Shown piece by piece: positions 7,602-15,614 of a stretch of DNA of 64,000 nt (positions within the stretch are counted from its first letter, which is position 1; each line of letters opens with the position of its first letter). Source of the stretch: JADMIH01 sp039932335 (lineage in GTDB: Bacteria > Chloroflexota > Chloroflexia > QHBQ01 > JADMIH01). The stretch covers positions 1 to 64,000 of the forward strand of contig JBDTQH010000024.1 in assembly GCA_039932335.1 (NCBI GenBank), read 5' to 3'. Position numbers and translations under genes: made by a program. The notes below the pieces were generated by a model. That model was not told the DNA's origin, ran no database searches, and saw only the letters and a program-made list of their open reading frames with translations.

Positions 7602-8630
7602 ATGCAGATGAGGATTGCTCTCGACGCGATGGGGGGAGATAACGCTCCGGTTGAAACGGTGCTTGGCGCGGTGCAGGCCGCACGCGAGTACGGCATAGAA
7701 ATCGTGCTGGTCGGCAACCCCGAAGTCTTGCGTGCCGAGCTTGCAAAGTCTGATACTGCCGGTCTCAAGCTGCCAATTGAGCCTGCCGCCTCCGTCATAC
7801 CTATGGACGAGCACGCTCCTTCTACTGCATGGCGTCGTCAGCGCGACTCTTCGCTTTCAATCTCGCTGCAGATGCTCGCTGACGGTAAAGTCGATGCTGT
7901 GGTCTCCGCAGGCAACACGGGCGCGGTGGTCTCAGGCGGTACATTTATCCTTCGCCGCATCGAAGGCATCGACCGTCCAGCCCTTGGTGTGCCATTCCCC
8001 ACTATGGGCAATATCGGCAAGGTCTTTATCGTCGATGTTGGCGCTACACCTGATGCAAAGCCGCATTTTCTCCTGCAATGGGCGCGCATGGCCTCGATCT
8101 ATACCGAGCGCGTGATGGGCGTGCCCCGGCCCCGTGTTGGCATCGTCTCCAATGGCGAGGAGGAGATAAAAGGCTCTGAGCTTGTGCGCGAGACATTTCC
8201 TCTGCTGCAGGAGAGCGGGCTGAACTTCATCGGCAATGTCGAGGGCAAGGACATCCCGTTTGGCGTGGCTGATGTGGTGGTCACCGACGGCTTTACAGGT
8301 AACGTTATAATCAAGACGGTGGAGGGCACCGCCAAGATGATCTTCGACCTGCTGAAGGCAGAGCTTACCTCATCGCTGCCCACAAAGCTGCTGGCTGCGG
8401 GTCTTCGCTCTAACTTCCGACGCATAGGCGACCGCCTGGACTATGCCGAGTATGGCGGCTCAATCGTGATGGGCGTCAACGGCATTCTTATCAAGCCGCA
8501 CGGCCGCTCAAATGCCAAGGCGATCAAGAACGCCATCCGGGTCGGCAAAACCGCAGCCGAGCAGGATATTATGGCGGTCTTTCGAGAGCTTGGTGAGCAG
8601 GAAAGCCAGGTCCAGCGCCCGGCAGGCTGA
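7602..8630 (+). CDS. plsX: Phosphate acyltransferase PlsX
   Basis: A 342-residue protein of normal PlsX length. It makes acyl-phosphate from acyl-ACP for phosphatidic acid synthesis (with PlsY), acting at the inner face of the membrane. Family motifs are the N-terminal MRIALDAMGGDNAP, the central VSAGNTGAVVSGGTF, and GIVSNGEEEIKGSELV with VVTDGFTGNVIIKT. The start is ATG 7602 or ATG 7608; a GAGG stretch lies just upstream. The usual fab genes do not follow. Small gene B converges from the other side. Confidence 0.95.
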   Translation: MQMRIALDAMGGDNAPVETVLGAVQAAREYGIEIVLVGNPEVLRAELAKSDTAGLKLPIEPAASVIPMDEHAPSTAWRRQRDSSLSISLQMLADGKVDAVVSAGNTGAVVSGGTFILRRIEGIDRPALGVPFPTMGNIGKVFIVDVGATPDAKPHFLLQWARMASIYTERVMGVPRPRVGIVSNGEEEIKGSELVRETFPLLQESGLNFIGNVEGKDIPFGVADVVVTDGFTGNVIIKTVEGTAKMIFDLLKAELTSSLPTKLLAAGLRSNFRRIGDRLDYAEYGGSIVMGVNGILIKPHGRSNAKAIKNAIRVGKTAAEQDIMAVFRELGEQESQVQRPAG

Positions 8631-8724
8631 TCTTGTCGCCGCTGACCCGACACAGGCACGACGAACAATCCGACTACGATACTGTAACCGGGTGGCGGCC
8701 CCTTATGAGCCTGAATACCCTACT

Positions 8725-8752
8725 GCCGGTGCTAGTCGGAGTCTGCACCGGC
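8725..8752. terminator. Hairpin between plsX and small gene B
   Basis: A perfect 8-bp stem (GCCGGTGC at 8725-8732, GCACCGGC at 8745-8752) overlapping the stop codon of small gene B. There is no T-tract on either strand, so a role as terminator is uncertain. Confidence 0.35.
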
Positions 8753-8932
8753 GGAACTCTGGGACGCCGCGCTCCAGCGTACCGGCCCATCATCCGTGTC
8801 GTGCCCAACCACACCCACAAGCTGAGCGCTATCCGTGGGATCCGGATAGTCGTCCCACAGGTCGTCCTGCCTGAGGCTGTGCCAGGTGAACTCTACAAAC
8901 GTGCCTAAGGGGATTGCTGCGTTATCTTCCAA
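8732..8932 (-). CDS. Small gene B: 66-residue protein with GTFVEF-T-WHS core
   Basis: The start is TTG 8932, preceded by AAAGGAG with 8 nt between GGAG and the TTG. Residues 8-19 (PLGTFVEFTWHS) match small gene A. The remainder is acidic and diverges. Codons in the shared core differ at silent sites (ACC/ACG, GTG/GTA), which supports coding. The 67 nt upstream also match those of gene A. I do not recognise the family, and there is no signal peptide or membrane segment. The gene points against plsX and stands alone on the minus strand. No clear promoter is visible. Confidence 0.65.
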   Translation of the reverse strand: MEDNAAIPLGTFVEFTWHSLRQDDLWDDYPDPTDSAQLVGVVGHDTDDGPVRWSAASQSSAGADSD

Positions 8933-8999
8933 CTGCCTTTCTCCTTTGATACTACCGGCTGCGACATTGCAACCGCCGAAAATGCCGACCTCGCAACGC
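8933..8999 (-). promoter_or_regulatory. Conserved 5' leader of small gene B
   Basis: It aligns without gaps to 5241-5307. The hairpin arms are CGGTTGC (8975-8969) and GCAGCCG (8962-8956). The distance from the conserved block to the start codon (67 nt) is the same in both copies. Confidence 0.58.
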
Positions 9000-9080
9000 T
9001 GAGAGGCAGAGCGAGCAGTCCCACTGATCGAATAAGCAAGTTTCGTACCTTACTGACGCTTTGCGCCCCGGCTCTGCACG

Positions 9081-9109
9081 TTGCGCGGGCGGCAGGGGCG
9101 CGTTATAAT
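9081..9109 (+). promoter_or_regulatory. Sigma-70-type promoter of the polysaccharide locus
   Basis: TTGCGC (9081-9086), a 17-bp spacer and a perfect TATAAT (9104-9109), about 31 nt before the first gene. The -35 resembles that of small gene A (TTGCGT). Confidence 0.75.
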
Positions 9110-9140
9110 TAGTGTTGGCCCTTATGCGGGCGTAATGTTT

Positions 9141-10244
9141 ATGAAGATACTTTCTGTAGTCGGCGCTCGTCCCCAATTTGTAAAAGCAGCACCGGTTGGC
9201 CGCGCTCTTCAGCAAGCGGGCATCACCGAGGTTTTGCTGCATACCGGCCAGCATTATGACCGCGAAATGTCAGGCGTTTTCTTCGATGAGCTAGGCATAG
9301 CAGAACCTCAGTACAACCTCGGCGCAGGCTCAGGCTCCCATGCTGCCCAGACTGCGGCCATGCTCACAGGCATCGAGGAAGTGCTGCTGGCTGAGCAGCC
9401 CGATATCCTCCTTATCTACGGCGACACCAATTCAACGCTGGCTGGAGCGCTGGCCGCCGCCAAGCTGGGTGTGCCCGTCGCGCATGTCGAAGCGGGCCTT
9501 CGCTCCTACAACAGTGCTATGCCTGAGGAGATCAACCGGGTAGTGGCGGACACGCTGTCCACCCTCCTTTTCTGTCCAACAGGTGTGTCGGCCTCCAACC
9601 TCCGGCAGGAAGGTATTACTGAGGGTGTTCACATAGTGGGTGATGTCATGTACGATGCCGTCCTCTGGGCTGTTGAACATACAGGAAGTGAGGCGGCAGC
9701 GATACTCTCTCGGCTCAGACTAACGAGCGGAAACTACCTCTTAGCCACGGTACACCGCGCCTCTAACACCGACAACCCCGCCAACCTCGCCTCGATTGTG
9801 TCCGCGCTCAACGCTACGGATGAGCAGATAGTTTTCCCCGTCCACCCTCGCACGCGAAAGGCTCTGGACGCCGCCGGTGTCACGCTTGGCCCGAATATAT
9901 TGCCAATCGACCCTGTTTCATATCTCGAAATGCTCGCGCTCGAAGGTCATGCCCGAGCAGTCCTCACCGACTCCGGCGGCGTGCAGAAAGAGGCATTCTG
10001 GCTGGCCGTTCCATGCATAACCATGCGCGACGAAACGGAATGGGTGGAAACAGTTGAGTGCGGTTGGAACACCCTGGCAGGGACCGACCCCGCCAAGATT
10101 CTGGCTGCTCTTCAGAACCCACGTCCGGCAACCCAGCCTGCCCAGGTGTACGGCGACGGCCATGCAGCCGAGCGAATAGCCGCATTATTACAGGAGAGCG
10201 CAATGCGACAGGCAGCGCAGGAGCCTCGAAAGCTCCTGTCCTGA
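9141..10244 (+). CDS. wecB: UDP-GlcNAc-type 2-epimerase (WecB/WbpI family)
   Basis: About 367 residues. The start is ATG 9141 (MKILSVVGARPQFVKAA); ATG 9135 two codons earlier is possible. Non-hydrolysing 2-epimerases interconvert UDP-GlcNAc-type and UDP-ManNAc-type sugars in the cytoplasm. Motifs include HTGQHYDREMSGVFFDEL, YGDTNSTLAGALAA and VAHVEAGLRS, then PEEINR, a central VHRASNTDNP and DSGGVQKEAFWL. It is the first gene of a five-gene set whose other members make a diacetamido-uronic acid. The substrate may therefore be UDP-2,3-diacetamido-glucuronic acid (WbpI role) rather than plain UDP-GlcNAc; sequence alone does not decide this. Confidence 0.93.
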   Translation: MKILSVVGARPQFVKAAPVGRALQQAGITEVLLHTGQHYDREMSGVFFDELGIAEPQYNLGAGSGSHAAQTAAMLTGIEEVLLAEQPDILLIYGDTNSTLAGALAAAKLGVPVAHVEAGLRSYNSAMPEEINRVVADTLSTLLFCPTGVSASNLRQEGITEGVHIVGDVMYDAVLWAVEHTGSEAAAILSRLRLTSGNYLLATVHRASNTDNPANLASIVSALNATDEQIVFPVHPRTRKALDAAGVTLGPNILPIDPVSYLEMLALEGHARAVLTDSGGVQKEAFWLAVPCITMRDETEWVETVECGWNTLAGTDPAKILAALQNPRPATQPAQVYGDGHAAERIAALLQESAMRQAAQEPRKLLS

Positions 10245-10263
10245 CTGCCGCGGACTACCATCA

Positions 10264-10890
10264 ATGAGCGACGAAATATATGTCCATCCAACCGCCGATG
10301 TATCTCCGAAAGCCACTCTTGGTGCGGGCACAAAGGTCTGGCACCAGGCGCAGGTTCGCGAAGGCGCTGTGTTGGGGCGCAATTGCATCCTCGGCAAGTC
10401 CGCCTATGTAGACTTCGGTGTGCAGATTGGCGACAACGTCAAGATACAGAACCGTGCAAGCGTCTACCACGGCGTAACGCTGGAGAACGGCGTCTTCGTT
10501 GGCCCGCATGTCATCTTCACCAACGACAAGATGCCCCGCGCTATCAACCCTGACGGCTCGCTGAAAAGCGAAGATGATTGGGAGCTTGGCCTCATACTGG
10601 TCAAAGAGGGTGCTTCACTCGGTGCGGGGGCAATTGTTGTGACAGGCGTCACGATAGGCCGCTTCGCCATGGTTGGGGCAGGTGCTGTCGTCACAAGGGA
10701 TGTGCCGGATTACGGCCTGGTCTACGGCAACCCCGCCCGCCTGCACGGCTACGTCTGCCCTTGCGGCAACAAGCTCGGCAGCACACTCCGCGAAACCCCA
10801 CACGGTAGCATCTTGCTTTGCGGTAACTGCAGTCGCGAAATCGTTATCGAGCAAACAACGCAGGAAGACCCCACGGAGTTGGAGCTATAG
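10264..10890 (+). CDS. wbpD: Left-handed beta-helix N-acetyltransferase (WbpD/WlbB-like)
   Basis: A 208-residue protein. Hexapeptide repeats (for example GAVLGRNCILGKSAYVD and VTIGRFAMVGAGAVV) form an LbH trimer typical of sugar N-acetyltransferases. The HGVTLENGVFVGPHVIFTND segment and the length match WbpD/WlbB, which acetylate the 3-amino group of UDP-GlcNAc3NA using acetyl-CoA. The C-terminus has two CxxC-like pairs (CPCG and CGNC), suggesting a small metal-binding tail. It lies 19 bp after the epimerase gene and 5' of the aminotransferase that would supply its substrate. Confidence 0.87.
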   Translation: MSDEIYVHPTADVSPKATLGAGTKVWHQAQVREGAVLGRNCILGKSAYVDFGVQIGDNVKIQNRASVYHGVTLENGVFVGPHVIFTNDKMPRAINPDGSLKSEDDWELGLILVKEGASLGAGAIVVTGVTIGRFAMVGAGAVVTRDVPDYGLVYGNPARLHGYVCPCGNKLGSTLRETPHGSILLCGNCSREIVIEQTTQEDPTELEL

Positions 10891-10967
10891 TTTTAGCACC
10901 TATCAACCGTTTCATATCCGAACCTAACTTGCACAACCCGGTAACCACGAAAAAAGAGGAACACCAG

Positions 10968-12047
10968 ATGATAAATATGGCCCGGCCCCAGATCGGGGAC
11001 GAAGAAAAGGCAGCGGTAATGGCCGTGCTCGACAGTGGACAGCTTGCCCAGGGCAGCGTGGTCGCCGACTTCGAGAAGGCTTTCGCCGAGTATTGCGGAG
11101 TGAAGCATGCCGTAGCCACCAGCAACGGCACGACAGCCCTGCACGTCGCTTTACTTGCCCACGAGATTGGCCCCGGCGATGAGGTTATAACCGTTCCTTT
11201 CACCTTTATTGCCTCGGCCAACTCGGTGCTCTATGTGGGTGCGCGGCCTGTATTCGTTGATATAGACCCTGTTAGCTACAACATCAATGTTGACCAGATC
11301 GAGGCCGCCATTACCCCGCGCACAAAGGCCATTATGCCTGTTCATCTCTTTGGCAATCCCGCCGAAATGTCGCGCATCCAGGAGATTGCCGATCGCCACG
11401 GGCTGGCCATAATCGAAGACGCCGCGCAGGCCCACGGTGCCGAGGAGAACGGCAAACGCGCAGGAAGCTGGGGCACAGGCTGCTTCTCTTTCTACCCTAC
11501 CAAGAACATCACCACGGGCGAAGGCGGCATTGTCACCACCAATGACGATGCGGTTGCCGACCGTGCGGCCCTGGTTCGTTCTCACGGTATGCGCGTGCGC
11601 TACTATCATGAGATGCTTGGCTACAATTTTCGCATGACCAACATCCACGCCGCTATCGGTTGCGCCCAACTCCCCAAGCTGGAAGGCTTCAACGAGCGCC
11701 GCATCGCTAATGCCGCCTACTTGAGCGAGCATCTTCCCGCCGACAAAGTGCGTGTGCCCTCTGTGCGCCCCGGCACGCGCCACGTCTTCCACCAGTACAC
11801 CGTGCGCGTGCTCCCACCGCTCGACCGCGACGAAGTGCGCCGGCGTCTAGCCGAGAAGGGCGTCGGCAGCGAAGTCTATTACCCGGTGCCGGTTCATCAC
11901 CAGCAAGTGTACCTCGACCTGGGCTATGGCGGCGAGAGCTATCCTGAGTCGGAGCGCGCCGCCCGTGAGGTGCTGTCGCTGCCGATCCACCCTGGCCTGT
12001 CGCAGCAGGACCTCGACACAATAGTAGCCGCCGTAGAGTCCATTTAG
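10968..12047 (+). CDS. wbpE: DegT/DnrJ/EryC1/StrS sugar aminotransferase (WbpE/WlbC-like)
   Basis: About 359 residues. The start at ATG 10968 follows AAGAGGA; the longer frame from TTG 10929 lacks support. These PLP enzymes add an amino group to keto-sugar nucleotides. The PLP lysine is K179 in YPTKNITTGEGG. EDAAQAHGAEENGKRAGSWG and SNGTTALHVALLAH are further family signatures. Between the WbpD-like and WbpB-like genes it would aminate the 3-keto group made by the latter. Confidence 0.92.
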   Translation: MINMARPQIGDEEKAAVMAVLDSGQLAQGSVVADFEKAFAEYCGVKHAVATSNGTTALHVALLAHEIGPGDEVITVPFTFIASANSVLYVGARPVFVDIDPVSYNINVDQIEAAITPRTKAIMPVHLFGNPAEMSRIQEIADRHGLAIIEDAAQAHGAEENGKRAGSWGTGCFSFYPTKNITTGEGGIVTTNDDAVADRAALVRSHGMRVRYYHEMLGYNFRMTNIHAAIGCAQLPKLEGFNERRIANAAYLSEHLPADKVRVPSVRPGTRHVFHQYTVRVLPPLDRDEVRRRLAEKGVGSEVYYPVPVHHQQVYLDLGYGGESYPESERAAREVLSLPIHPGLSQQDLDTIVAAVESI

Positions 12048-12071
12048 CCGACACCAGAGAACACCAGCCCT

Positions 12072-13133
12072 ATGACAGACACATCCACAGCGAACCCCAA
12101 CCAGCCACCAGCATCGCGCGTTGCCGTAATCGGCGCGGGCGCGATGGGCCGCAACCACCTGCGCGTGCTGAACGACCTGCCAACAGCCCGGCTCGTGGGC
12201 GTGGCCGATGCCGACCTGGCGACGGCAGAGCGCGCCGCCCGGCTCTACGGCATTCAGGCGTACACTGATTACCGGCAAATGCTCGACCGCGAGAAGCCTG
12301 AGGCTGTTGTGATAGCCGTGCCCACTATAATGCACCGTGAAGTGGCCCTCGAAGTGATCTCTCGCGGCATTCATCTGCTCGTGGAGAAGCCGATCGCCTT
12401 TACGGTGGCCGAAGGTGAAGAAATCCTGGCGGCGGCGCACGACGCGGGTGTGCTGCTCACGGTTGGCCACATCGAGCGGTACAATCCCGCCATTGTTGAG
12501 CTTCACCGGCGGCTGCAAGAGGCAGAGCTTGGGCGCGTCTTCAAGATGCACGCTCGCAGGCTTGGACCCTTCCCTCCGCGTGTTCGCGATGTGGGTGTGG
12601 TAATCGACCTCGCGACACATGATGTTGACATAATGAGGTTTCTTAGTGGCTCTGAGGTAGTACGTGTGTACGCCGAAACTGCTCGCCGCATCCACACCGA
12701 GCACGAGGACTTGCTGTCGGGCCTGCTCAGGTTCCAGGATAACAGCATCGGTGTGCTTGATATAAACTGGCTCACTCCAACCAAGATTCGCGAGCTTATG
12801 ATCACGGGCGAGAAGGGCATGTTCCATGTCAACTATCTCACTCAGGACCTCTATTTCTATGAAAACAACTACATCAAGACCGAATGGGACGCCATGTCGA
12901 ACATCACGGGAGTCAGCGAAGGCGACATGATACGCCCCCGCATCGACAAGAATGAGCCGCTCAGGATCGAGCTTGACCGCTTCCTGCGAGCAGCCTGCGG
13001 AGAGGACGTCCAGGTTACATCGGGGGAGGACGCACTCGCGACCCTGCGTATCGTGCACAAGATAGTGGAATCGGGCATAGAAGGCAGAGCGATTTATCTG
13101 GATGCCGGAGGAGAGAACGTTGGCTCAGTATAA
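12072..13133 (+). CDS. wbpB: Gfo/Idh/MocA-family sugar-nucleotide 3-dehydrogenase (WbpB/WlbA-like)
   Basis: A 353-residue oxidoreductase. The Rossmann motif VIGAGAMGRNHL is near residue 18 and the family EKP motif (VEKPIAF) near 105-107. GHIERYNPAI and LATHDVDIMRF are typical of WbpB/WlbA, which oxidise the 3-hydroxyl of UDP-GlcNAcA so that the aminotransferase can act. It is 24 bp after the aminotransferase gene and overlaps the next gene, so the two are likely translationally coupled. The pathway assignment is inferred from context. Confidence 0.88.
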   Translation: MTDTSTANPNQPPASRVAVIGAGAMGRNHLRVLNDLPTARLVGVADADLATAERAARLYGIQAYTDYRQMLDREKPEAVVIAVPTIMHREVALEVISRGIHLLVEKPIAFTVAEGEEILAAAHDAGVLLTVGHIERYNPAIVELHRRLQEAELGRVFKMHARRLGPFPPRVRDVGVVIDLATHDVDIMRFLSGSEVVRVYAETARRIHTEHEDLLSGLLRFQDNSIGVLDINWLTPTKIRELMITGEKGMFHVNYLTQDLYFYENNYIKTEWDAMSNITGVSEGDMIRPRIDKNEPLRIELDRFLRAACGEDVQVTSGEDALATLRIVHKIVESGIEGRAIYLDAGGENVGSV

Positions 13134-14412
13134 TGTGGCGGTGGTTGGCCTGGGCAAGATCGGCTTGCCGCTGGCGGCGCAATTTGCCCATAGTGGCCTC
13201 AAAGTCATTGGCTGCGACATCAACCCCGAAGTGGTCTCGATGGTCAACGCGGGGTACTCCCACGTAAAAGAAGAGCCGGGTCTCGAAGAGTGGGTGCGTG
13301 AGGGCGTCGAATCGGGCAACCTCACCGCCACAACCGATACCACAGCCGCCGTTCGGCAAAGCAACGTTGTAATGGTAATCGTGCCCGTCATCGTGGACGA
13401 TGAGCGCCAGGTTGACTACCGCAGCATTGACGCTGCCACTCGCGCTATAGGAGCAGGACTGCAACCGGACACGCTTGTTATCTACGAAACTACTCTCCCG
13501 GTCGGCACCACGCGCACCCGCTTCGCGCCTGCCCTGGAGCAAGACTCGGGCCTTACAGTCGGACGCGATTTCTGGCTTGCCTTCAGCCCTGAACGCGTCT
13601 ACAGCGGCCGCATCTTCCGCGACCTTGTAAAGTATCCCAAGGTCGTGGGTGGCGTCACGCCGGAGTGTACCGCTCGTGCCGCTGCTTTCTACAATATCGC
13701 TCTCGGGGGCACAGAATCGCTCGCCATGCACAACACCGACACAGCAGAGCTTGTGAAGTTGATGGAGACGACATATCGCGACGTAAACATCGCCCTTGCC
13801 AACGAGTTCGCACGCTTCGCCGACGCACGTGATCTACCTGTTGACCAGGCTATAGCTGCCGCCAACACTCAGCCTTTTTCACACATTCACCGTCCGGGTA
13901 TCGCGGTGGGCGGGCACTGCATACCCGTCTACCCCTACTTTCTTATTAACCACGCTGATGAAGGCGAGATGGAAATTCCCCGCATTTCCCGGCGGGTGAA
14001 CGACAATATGGCCGCGTGGTCGCTGGACAAGCTATCGAAGGCGCTTGGCGGTCTTGAGGGCAAGCGCGTGCTGATACTCGGCTTCTCCTACAGGGAGAAC
14101 GTAAAGGAACCTGTCTTCTCAGGCGCTCTCCGCTTGATCACTCAACTACGCGAGGCAGGCGCAACGCCGACCGTCAACGACCCCCTCTTTACCGACGAAG
14201 AGATCGCCCGCCACGGAGCGGCCCCCGCCCCCCTCACCGATCTTCCATCCGCCGACGCCATCATCCTGCAAGCCTACCACGACGATTACCGCACCCTCGA
14301 CTGGTCCGCTCTCGCAAGCAAAGGCTATCGAGTTGTCCTAGACGGCCGCAACAGCCTTGACCGCGCTGCCATAGAAAGCACCGGAATGCGGTACATAGGT
14401 ATGGGCCGGTAG
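13120..14412 (+). CDS. wbpA: UDP-N-acetylglucosamine/mannosamine 6-dehydrogenase (WbpA-like)
   Basis: About 430 residues. The preferred start is TTG 13120, 5 nt after GGAGGAGAG and giving MAQYNVAVVGLGKIGLP; ATG 13102 lies inside the ribosome-binding site region. Three domains are visible: an NAD-binding Rossmann fold, a central dimer domain, and a UDP-binding C-terminus (ILGFSYRENVKEPVFSGAL). The catalytic Cys is C267 in AVGGHCIPVYP. The enzyme oxidises C6 of a UDP-HexNAc to the uronic acid with two NAD+. The gene overlaps the previous one by 14 nt and ends just before a terminator-like hairpin. Confidence 0.93.
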   Translation: MAQYNVAVVGLGKIGLPLAAQFAHSGLKVIGCDINPEVVSMVNAGYSHVKEEPGLEEWVREGVESGNLTATTDTTAAVRQSNVVMVIVPVIVDDERQVDYRSIDAATRAIGAGLQPDTLVIYETTLPVGTTRTRFAPALEQDSGLTVGRDFWLAFSPERVYSGRIFRDLVKYPKVVGGVTPECTARAAAFYNIALGGTESLAMHNTDTAELVKLMETTYRDVNIALANEFARFADARDLPVDQAIAAANTQPFSHIHRPGIAVGGHCIPVYPYFLINHADEGEMEIPRISRRVNDNMAAWSLDKLSKALGGLEGKRVLILGFSYRENVKEPVFSGALRLITQLREAGATPTVNDPLFTDEEIARHGAAPAPLTDLPSADAIILQAYHDDYRTLDWSALASKGYRVVLDGRNSLDRAAIESTGMRYIGMGR

Positions 14413-14463
14413 GTTTAAGTCCCTTTACATCAATGTGTGAGGCCTCGTAACTCATTGGCAACC

Positions 14464-14495
14464 AAAACACTCGGGGGACGTCTCCCGAGTGTTTT
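14464..14495 (+). terminator. Internal terminator or attenuator in polysaccharide locus
   Basis: A 12-bp perfect stem (AAAACACTCGGG at 14464-14475, CCCGAGTGTTTT at 14484-14495) with T-rich flank. The next gene starts only 18 nt later, leaving little room for an independent promoter. Confidence 0.85.
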
Positions 14496-14513
14496 ACTTT
14501 ACTCAGATAAGCT

Positions 14514-15614
14514 ATGTCGCTTATACTGAATCGTGATTATTACGAGCCGGAGCAACGTGTGACATCCAGCAGGCGCTCGCGAAAGCAAGTGCTATTTCTA
14601 CTTCCCTGGGCTGCATCGCCCTTCATGACCACCGATATTGATTTGCTGAGCAAGCACTACCCGGTTGACGTCCTGACCTACAGAGGTAAGAGAATAAAGA
14701 TGACCTTGCAGGTGCTCAAGCGTATTCTGCAGGGGCGTGTTGGGGTCATTGTTTTCTGGTTCGCTGTGCCTAGCTTTGGCTTCGGTATCTCCATTCTTGC
14801 CCGGCTCATGCGCCGTCCCATTTTACTGATAACGGGCGGTTACGATGTGGCGAATATGCCGGAGATCGAGTTTGGTTCCATGATACGGCCCAGATTGAGG
14901 CGGTTGGTGATTGGGATGTTGAAGATGGCCGATACCATCCTTACTTTCTCCGACTACGCTCAGACCGAGGTACGCCGCTATGTTCAGCCGAGGCGCATGC
15001 GGACCGCTTATATGGGCATCGATGTCGAGCGTTTGCGTCCGAGTCCTGCCGTTGCCCGCGAGAATATGGTAATAACCGCAAGCTCTGTTGGGCATGCTTT
15101 CATAAAACAAAAAGGACTGGACACTTTCGTGCGCGCTGCTGCCTGTGTGCCGGACGCTCAATTTGTGCTGATTGGCAAATTTGTTGACGAATCGATAGAT
15201 GAGTTGAGGCGAATCGCGCCGCCTAATGTTACTTTCACGGGGCGGTTTGTCACGGATGAAGAATTGGCAGATTACTACAAGCGCGCAAAAGTGTATGTAC
15301 AGGCATCGGCCCACGAAGGGTTCGGTGTGGCACTGGCTGAAGCTATGTCGGCAGGTTGCGTGCCCGTCGCCGTGCGGGGTACCGCCATGCCAGAGGTAGT
15401 GGGCGACACAGGCTTCTATGCACCATATGGTGATGCGCAGGCTCTGGGAGCGGCAATTCAGCAGGCTCTTGCAGATGACGGTACGTGCGCCGCTGCTGCG
15501 CGAGAACGGATTGTTGCCCGCTTCACTGTCGCCAGGCGAGAGCGTGTGCTGGTAGGCGAGGTGGGGAGACTGATGCGAGCGCGTAGGCGGCCGAAAAGTC
15601 CGGGGATGAAGTGA
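14514..15614 (+). CDS. GT4-family glycosyltransferase
   Basis: A 366-residue GT-B enzyme. The C-terminal nucleotide-sugar domain has the retaining EX7E motif (E268GFGVALAE276) in SAHEGFGVALAEAMSAGCVPVAV. The N-terminal acceptor domain begins QVLFLLPWAASPFMTTDID. Donor and acceptor are not deducible. No good ribosome-binding site precedes ATG 14514. The third codon positions look less GC-rich than in the preceding pathway genes, which would fit a different origin of the transferase block. Confidence 0.85.
   Translation: MSLILNRDYYEPEQRVTSSRRSRKQVLFLLPWAASPFMTTDIDLLSKHYPVDVLTYRGKRIKMTLQVLKRILQGRVGVIVFWFAVPSFGFGISILARLMRRPILLITGGYDVANMPEIEFGSMIRPRLRRLVIGMLKMADTILTFSDYAQTEVRRYVQPRRMRTAYMGIDVERLRPSPAVARENMVITASSVGHAFIKQKGLDTFVRAAACVPDAQFVLIGKFVDESIDELRRIAPPNVTFTGRFVTDEELADYYKRAKVYVQASAHEGFGVALAEAMSAGCVPVAVRGTAMPEVVGDTGFYAPYGDAQALGAAIQQALADDGTCAAAARERIVARFTVARRERVLVGEVGRLMRARRRPKSPGMK

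Noticed and set aside
8633..8908. Plus-strand frame of 91 residues after plsX
   Set aside because: It overlaps small gene B on the other strand, which has a strong ribosome-binding site and a paralogue; this frame has neither.
11847..13058. A 403-residue open frame on the minus strand
   Set aside because: Antisense to the WbpB-like and WbpE-like genes; it has no recognisable domain and starts without a ribosome-binding site.
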